A stretch of 11,862 nt of DNA from Vitreoscilla sp. GTDB lineage: Bacteria; Pseudomonadota; Gammaproteobacteria; Burkholderiales; Burkholderiaceae. The translations under genes and the position numbers were made by a program. Shown piece by piece: positions 7,883-11,862 of the stretch (position 1 is the stretch's first letter; the number at the start of each line of letters is the position of its first letter). The stretch is taken from assembly GCA_014378125.1 (NCBI GenBank), contig JACMOG010000613.1, positions 1 to 11,862 of the forward strand, in the 5' to 3' direction. The notes below the pieces were generated by a model that was not told where the DNA came from, did not search any database, and worked only from the letters and a program-made list of their open reading frames with translations.

Positions 7883-9415
7883 TCAGCCGCGCGGCGCGGC
7901 GCAATGGGCGGCCACGTAGCGGGCGTGCGACGGCATCTGCTCCACGCAGTTGGCCACCACCGACGCGACGTCGGCGAGATAGCCGGCCACGTCGGCCTCG
8001 TCCAGGGCGTCGGCGACGGGATGGTGGGCGCGCGGCTCGACGCGATGGCCCACGAGCACCTGCAGCCAACCCACCTCGGCGAACAGCTCGTTGTCGGTGC
8101 GCACGATGCGCCCGGCCGATCGCCACAGGTCGAGCTTGGCCTGCAGGGTGTCGGGCACCTGCATCGTGCGCACGTGGTTCCAGAACGACGAGTCGTCGCG
8201 CTCGGTGGAGTGGTAGTGCAGGATCAGGAAGTCGCGGATGCGTTCGTTCTCGAAGCGGCACTGGCGGTTGAACTCGTCGACGTCGGTAGCGCGGAACTCG
8301 TGGTCGGGGAAGAACGCGATCAGGCGCGCGATCGTGGCCTGGATCAGGTGGATCGAGGTGGACTCCAGCGGCTCGGCGAAACCCGACGCCAGGCCGATGG
8401 CCACCACGTTGCGGTTCCACGTCTTCGACCGCTGGCCCGACGTGAAGCGCAGCGTGCGCGGGTCGGCCGGCGGCCGGCCATCGAGGTTGTCCATCAGGAG
8501 GGCGGTGGCCTCGTCGTCGCCCATGTGCGCGCTGGAATACACGTGGCCGTTGCCGGTGCGGTGCTGCAGGCCGATGCGCCACTGCCAGCCCGCCTTGCGC
8601 GCGGTGGCCACGGTGAAGGGCGGCAGCTGGCCGGTGCTCTCGCACGGCACCACCACCGCGCGGTCGCACGGCAGCCACTGCGACCACGACTCGAAGCCGG
8701 TGTGCAGCGTCTCCTCGATGAGCAGGCCGCGCAGCCCGGAGCAGTCGACGAACGGGTCGCCCTCGATGCGCTCGCCGTCGGCCAGCCGGATGGCCTGCAC
8801 GAAGCCGTCGCCGGGCCGCAGCTCCACGTCCACCACCTTGCCCTCGGTGCGCCGCACGCCGGACTGCTCGGCCCGCTTGCGCAGGTAGCGCGCGTAGAGC
8901 CCGGCGTCGATGTGGAACGCGTGCACGATGTCGGCCAGCGGCGAGTTGGGCGACGAACGGTCGGCCCGCATGAAGCGGTGCGCGCGCGCCGCCATGCGGT
9001 TGATGGAATACGCCTCGAGGTCGCGCGCCTTGCCCAGCTGGTGCATGCGCAGCCAGTACTGGTGGAAGTTGAGCGTGGCCAGGTTGCGGCCGATGGGGCC
9101 GAAGCCGTGCATGTAGCGGTCGCCGACACGGGCCCAGTCGCGCAGCTCGATGCCCAGCTTGAACGTGGCCTTCGTCTCGCGCATGAACTCGTCCTCGTCG
9201 ATGCCGAGGAGCGCGTTGAACAGCCGAAGCGCGGGGATGGTGGACTCGCCCACGCCGATGGTGCCGATGTCGTCGGACTCGACCAGCCGGATGTCCACCG
9301 ACTTGCCGAGCACGTGGCCCAGCGCCGCCGCGGCCATCCAGCCGGCGGTGCCGCCGCCCACGATCACGAGGCGCCTGAGGTTGTCCTGGTTCATGTCTGC
9401 CGTGTTCCGGTTCAT
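7883..9415 (-). CDS. Flavin-dependent tryptophan-halogenase-like protein
   Basis: A 510-residue FAD protein of the tryptophan halogenase family (PF04820). The family uses FADH2, O2 and halide to make hypohalous acid, which a lysine relays to an aromatic substrate. Visible motifs are the dinucleotide-binding VIVGGGTAGWMAA (17-29), GVGESTIP (54-61), Lys86 in ATFKLGIEL, which matches the catalytic Lys79 of PrnA, and Glu351 in AEPLESTSIHL, which matches PrnA Glu346. The family's WxWxIP signature reads WQWRIG (277-282), with Gly in place of Pro. No signal peptide is seen. Genes of this kind recur beside TonB receptors in proteobacterial sugar loci, and some members (for example BrvH) act on free indole, but the physiological role there is unknown. 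The first ATG (9415) overlaps the GH13 stop as ATGA; Met8 (9394) is an alternative start, and neither has a strong ribosome-binding site. It is sandwiched between two glycosidase genes. Confidence 0.9.
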   Translation of the reverse strand: MNRNTADMNQDNLRRLVIVGGGTAGWMAAAALGHVLGKSVDIRLVESDDIGTIGVGESTIPALRLFNALLGIDEDEFMRETKATFKLGIELRDWARVGDRYMHGFGPIGRNLATLNFHQYWLRMHQLGKARDLEAYSINRMAARAHRFMRADRSSPNSPLADIVHAFHIDAGLYARYLRKRAEQSGVRRTEGKVVDVELRPGDGFVQAIRLADGERIEGDPFVDCSGLRGLLIEETLHTGFESWSQWLPCDRAVVVPCESTGQLPPFTVATARKAGWQWRIGLQHRTGNGHVYSSAHMGDDEATALLMDNLDGRPPADPRTLRFTSGQRSKTWNRNVVAIGLASGFAEPLESTSIHLIQATIARLIAFFPDHEFRATDVDEFNRQCRFENERIRDFLILHYHSTERDDSSFWNHVRTMQVPDTLQAKLDLWRSAGRIVRTDNELFAEVGWLQVLVGHRVEPRAHHPVADALDEADVAGYLADVASVVANCVEQMPSHARYVAAHCAAPRG

Positions 9416-10791
9416 CGAACGAATACGCGCCAGGCCCAGGGCGCCAACGTCAACGGAGTGTCGTCGTCGACGCGCACGGGCTCGCCGCTGTCGAGGTCAT
9501 GGTATTGCCCCGGCGCCAGGTCGTCCTTCAGGCGAACCCGTACCGGCTGGGCCGACAGGTTGAACACCGCCAGCACCTTGTCGCGCTCGTTGGCGCGCAC
9601 GAACGAGAACACCTGCTGCGGCGCCGTGTTGGGCACCGGCTCCATCGTGGCGCCGTACTGCCCGTTCCACAGCGCCGTGTTGCGATGCTTCAGCGCCAGC
9701 AGCTTCGTGTAGAGCGCCGCGTAGGGCGACGCCTTCCACTCGATCGGGTCGCGCTCGAAGAACTTCAGGCGCCGCGTGTTGCCGGCCTCCTGGCCGTTGT
9801 AGACCAGCGGCATGCCCTCGCTGACGAACGAGAACACGATGGCGGCGTCGGTGGCCGGCCCGAACACCTCGAACTCGGTGCCCTCCCACGCGTTCTTGTC
9901 GTGGTTGGTGGTGTACATCATGCGGTACGCCTGCTTCGGGTAGAACTTGCGGTTCCACGCGTAGTAGGTGTTGATGGCGCCGATGTCGCCGCGGCCGGCC
10001 ACGAGCGCGCGCATCGAGTCCCACCACGTCCACGCGTAGGTGGCGTCGAAGGCGGCCTCGTGCAGGTCGCGGCCTTCCCACTCGCCCAGCATGAACACGG
10101 GCTTGATGGCGGCCAGGCGGCAGCGCGCGTCCTCCCAGAACTTCAGCGGCACCAGGCCGGCGGCGTCCACGCGGTAGCCGTCGATGTCGGCGGTGCGCAC
10201 CCAGTACGCCAGCGCGTCCTGCATGTAGCGCTGCAGGCCGGGCTGCGCGTAGTCGAGGTCGATGATGTCGTCCCAGTCGTACCAGGGCGTCGGGCGGAAG
10301 TGGCCCTTGCGGTCGTGGTCGTACCACTCGGGATGGCTGGCCACCAGCACGTTGTCCCACGACGTGTGGTTGCCCACCCAATCGAGGATCACGTGCAGGC
10401 CCAGCCGGTGCGCCTCGGCCACGAAGCGCTTCAGGTCGTCCAGCGTGCCGTACTCGGGGTTGACGGCCATGAAGTCGCGGATGGCGTAGGGGCTGCCCAG
10501 CGGCCCCTTGCGGTTCTTCTCGCCGATGGGATGGATGGGCATCAGCCACAGGATGTCCACGCCCAGCGCCTTCAGGCGCGGCAGCTGCGCCTGCGCCGCG
10601 GCGAAGGTGCCCTGCGGCGTGAACTGGCGCAGGTTGATCTCGTAGAGGCTGGCGTTGCGGGTCCAGTCGGGATGGTCGACCTCGTAGCGGGGCGCGGTGC
10701 CGCAGGTGGGCGCCGCGAGCAGGGGCGGCGTGCAGGCCAGCGCGGCCGCCAGCGGGGCGAGCAGGCGCAGGCGTCGAAGAAATTGGATCAC
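9412..10791 (-). CDS. Secreted GH13 alpha-amylase-family enzyme
   Basis: A 459-residue exported glycoside hydrolase that acts on alpha-1,4-glucans such as starch or maltodextrin, probably by the retaining mechanism. Residues 1-27 form a signal peptide (FLRRLRLLAPLAAALA). A cysteine at 20 or 30 could be a lipid site, but neither fits a strict lipobox. The (beta/alpha)8 barrel carries the GH13 regions: DWVGNH (137-142), DGYRVDA with nucleophile Asp209, LGEWEG with acid/base Glu237, and TTNHDKN with Asp298. A short beta-sandwich domain C (about 390-459) closes the protein. The length is typical of a compact amylase without extra binding modules. Translation starts at GTG; no ATG or better start lies upstream in frame, and no clear Shine-Dalgarno is present. 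It follows the TonB-receptor gene by 85 bases and overlaps the halogenase start by 4. The exact specificity (amylase, neopullulanase or maltogenic) cannot be read from the sequence. Confidence 0.93.
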   Translation of the reverse strand: MIQFLRRLRLLAPLAAALACTPPLLAAPTCGTAPRYEVDHPDWTRNASLYEINLRQFTPQGTFAAAQAQLPRLKALGVDILWLMPIHPIGEKNRKGPLGSPYAIRDFMAVNPEYGTLDDLKRFVAEAHRLGLHVILDWVGNHTSWDNVLVASHPEWYDHDRKGHFRPTPWYDWDDIIDLDYAQPGLQRYMQDALAYWVRTADIDGYRVDAAGLVPLKFWEDARCRLAAIKPVFMLGEWEGRDLHEAAFDATYAWTWWDSMRALVAGRGDIGAINTYYAWNRKFYPKQAYRMMYTTNHDKNAWEGTEFEVFGPATDAAIVFSFVSEGMPLVYNGQEAGNTRRLKFFERDPIEWKASPYAALYTKLLALKHRNTALWNGQYGATMEPVPNTAPQQVFSFVRANERDKVLAVFNLSAQPVRVRLKDDLAPGQYHDLDSGEPVRVDDDTPLTLAPWAWRVFVR

Positions 10792-10831
10792 GGGGCAGGG
10801 GCGGTTGTCAGGCGAAACGAGAGAGCGCCCA

Positions 10832-10856
10832 GCCCGAGCGCGTGACGCGTGCGGGC
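10832..10856 (-). promoter_or_regulatory. Intercistronic stem-loop between TonB-receptor and GH13 genes
   Basis: GCCCG and CGGGC form the base and CGCGT/ACGCG-type pairing the top of an imperfect 25-base hairpin, with one mismatch and one G-U pair. It lies about 20 bases after the receptor stop codon in the 85-base gap. No full T-tract follows on the minus strand (TGGGCGCTCTCTCGTTT), so partial termination or an mRNA-processing/stability barrier is more likely than a full stop. Either would leave receptor mRNA in excess over enzyme mRNA. Confidence 0.35.
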
Positions 10857-10876
10857 CGGCGGGGCGAGGGACCGGG

Positions 10877-11862
10877 TCAGAACTTGTAGGTGATGCCCGC
10901 GGTATACGTCTTGCCGTACTTCACCGAGTTCGTGACGATGTTCGGATCGGACGTGTATTCCTGGAACGGCGCGTTGGTGAGGTTGTGCGCCTGGAACAGC
11001 CCCGACAGCCCCTTGAGCCAGCCGTCCTGGAACTCGTAGGACACCTGCAGGTCGCTGATGGTTTCCGTCTTGATGAAGGTGAACTGCGAGTCGGCGCGGT
11101 AGTCCAGGATCTGGCCGATGAAGGCCGAGCGCTTGTGCGCCGCCCAAGCCACCTGCAGGCCGTGCGCCTCGTAGTACACGCGGATGCTGCCCACGTCCTT
11201 CGACAGGCCCGGCAGGCCGATCGTCGAGACGCTGTCCTTGAACACCGGCCCGTTCTCGGGCGTGACGAAGCCGCTGGTGGGCAGCTTCACCGAGCTTTGC
11301 GACACCGACCAGGCCGCCGCGATGCCGAAGCCGTCCAGCGGCCTGGCGATGAGCGCGAACGGCAGGTTGACCGACAGCTCGAACCCGTGCAGGCTGCCGC
11401 CGGCACCGTTGGTGGGCTGGGTGAGGAAGCCGATGGTGGAACCGGCGTAGGGGCCCGTGGTGGGCAGCGGCGTGGTGGCGCTGGTGTAGGGCGCGAAGTC
11501 GAACACCCGCGGCGCGTTGATGATGTAGTTGTCCAGCTTCTTGTAGAACACCGCGGCGCTCACGTAGCCGTGGTTGCCGAAGTACTTCTCGTAGGACACG
11601 TCCACCGATCGCGCCGCGTAGGGCTTCAGCTTCGGGTTGCCGGCGTTGCCGGTGAGCGCGGGCTGCTGTGCCGTCGCGGACTGGACCTGGAAGTCGAGGC
11701 TGTCCTTCAGGTTGTCGAGGTCGGGCCGCGAGATCTGCTTGCCCGCGCCGAGGCGCAGCTTCTGGTCGTGACCGAGGTCGAACGCGAGGTTCAGGTTGGG
11801 CAGCCAGTCGTTGTAGCTGGTGCCGTCGGAACGCACTACGTACGCGCAGGTGGACACCTCGG
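10877..11862 (-). CDS. TonB-dependent outer-membrane receptor, C-terminal part
   Basis: The last ~328 residues of a TonB-dependent receptor; the gene runs off the window edge and the GTG near 11857 is an internal Val codon, not a start. The fragment shows the alternating aromatic/polar strands of the 22-strand barrel (for example VDVSYEKYFGNHGYVSAAVFYKKLDNYI), the FQAHNLTNAPFQEY segment near the end, and a terminal Phe after TAGITYK, as expected for BAM recognition. Wording such as QISRPDLDNLKDSLDF and SLHGFELSVNLPF is typical of the TonB-receptor subfamily common in Xanthomonas and Caulobacter (TIGR01782 type), which includes the maltodextrin receptor MalA of Caulobacter. The plug, TonB box and signal peptide are outside the window. 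Position at the head of an amylase/glucosidase operon suggests a maltooligosaccharide substrate. No SusD-like partner follows, which fits the proteobacterial rather than Bacteroidetes arrangement. Confidence 0.93.
   Translation of the reverse strand, partial: EVSTCAYVVRSDGTSYNDWLPNLNLAFDLGHDQKLRLGAGKQISRPDLDNLKDSLDFQVQSATAQQPALTGNAGNPKLKPYAARSVDVSYEKYFGNHGYVSAAVFYKKLDNYIINAPRVFDFAPYTSATTPLPTTGPYAGSTIGFLTQPTNGAGGSLHGFELSVNLPFALIARPLDGFGIAAAWSVSQSSVKLPTSGFVTPENGPVFKDSVSTIGLPGLSKDVGSIRVYYEAHGLQVAWAAHKRSAFIGQILDYRADSQFTFIKTETISDLQVSYEFQDGWLKGLSGLFQAHNLTNAPFQEYTSDPNIVTNSVKYGKTYTAGITYKF

Noticed and set aside
5130..7919. Long plus-strand frames opposite the sugar operon (also 7820-9712 and 9499-10845)
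   Set aside because: Arg/Pro/His-rich translations without motifs, each lying opposite a well-identified enzyme gene.
5787..8687. Extended 966-codon version of the GH97 gene starting inside the halogenase gene
   Set aside because: The extra N-terminal part is the wrong frame of the halogenase. The Met at 7877 begins a clear Sec signal peptide followed by the GH97 N-domain.

Overview
The window is uniformly GC-rich, with G or C at most third codon positions. Its 4-hydroxyphenylpyruvate dioxygenase is very close to the Burkholderiales/Pseudomonas type. Together with a large secreted lipoprotein and a TonB-receptor-centred sugar locus, this suggests a free-living betaproteobacterium of the order Burkholderiales, perhaps of the Roseateles/Rhizobacter/Rubrivivax kind. 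The order is an inference from gene character, not from a marker gene.

Layout. (1) Plus strand, 1-1062: hppD (tyrosine catabolism), which probably lacks its first few codons at the window edge. (2) A 163-base spacer with a weak stem-loop and a perfect 16-base palindrome. (3) Plus strand, 1226-4459: a 1077-residue lipoprotein with five Ig-like domains followed by 14 YCF48/BNR-type propeller blades. (4) A REP-like palindromic element at 4461-4520, lying between convergent genes and running into the 3' end of the next gene. (5) Minus strand, 11862 down to 4504: one tightly packed operon. In transcription order it encodes a TonB-dependent receptor (3' part only), a secreted GH13 alpha-amylase-family enzyme, a flavin-dependent tryptophan-halogenase-like protein, a secreted GH97 alpha-glucosidase (SusB-like), and an unusual regulator made of a glucokinase-like domain fused to an RpiR-type helix-turn-helix.

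The minus-strand operon reads as a starch/maltodextrin utilisation locus. The GH13 enzyme would cut alpha-glucan outside the cytoplasm, the TonB receptor would import oligosaccharides across the outer membrane, GH97 would release glucose in the periplasm, and the last gene would sense sugar status. Two junctions are 4-base ATGA stop/start overlaps and a third gap is 5 bases. This makes translational coupling likely, and it ties the halogenase, whose role in sugar loci is unclear, to the carbohydrate genes. The inner-membrane transporter and the operon promoter are not in the window.

The most unusual item is the regulator. The N-terminal two thirds follow the glucokinase (PF02685) fold pattern, but the nucleotide-binding, sugar-binding and catalytic-base motifs all appear lost. 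The SIS domain that normally follows an RpiR HTH is also absent, because the reading frame ends inside the REP-like element. It looks like a pseudo-glucokinase sensor fused to a DNA-binding domain. The second notable item is the lipoprotein, whose 14 blades fall into two sets of seven, the second with exact 40-residue spacing.
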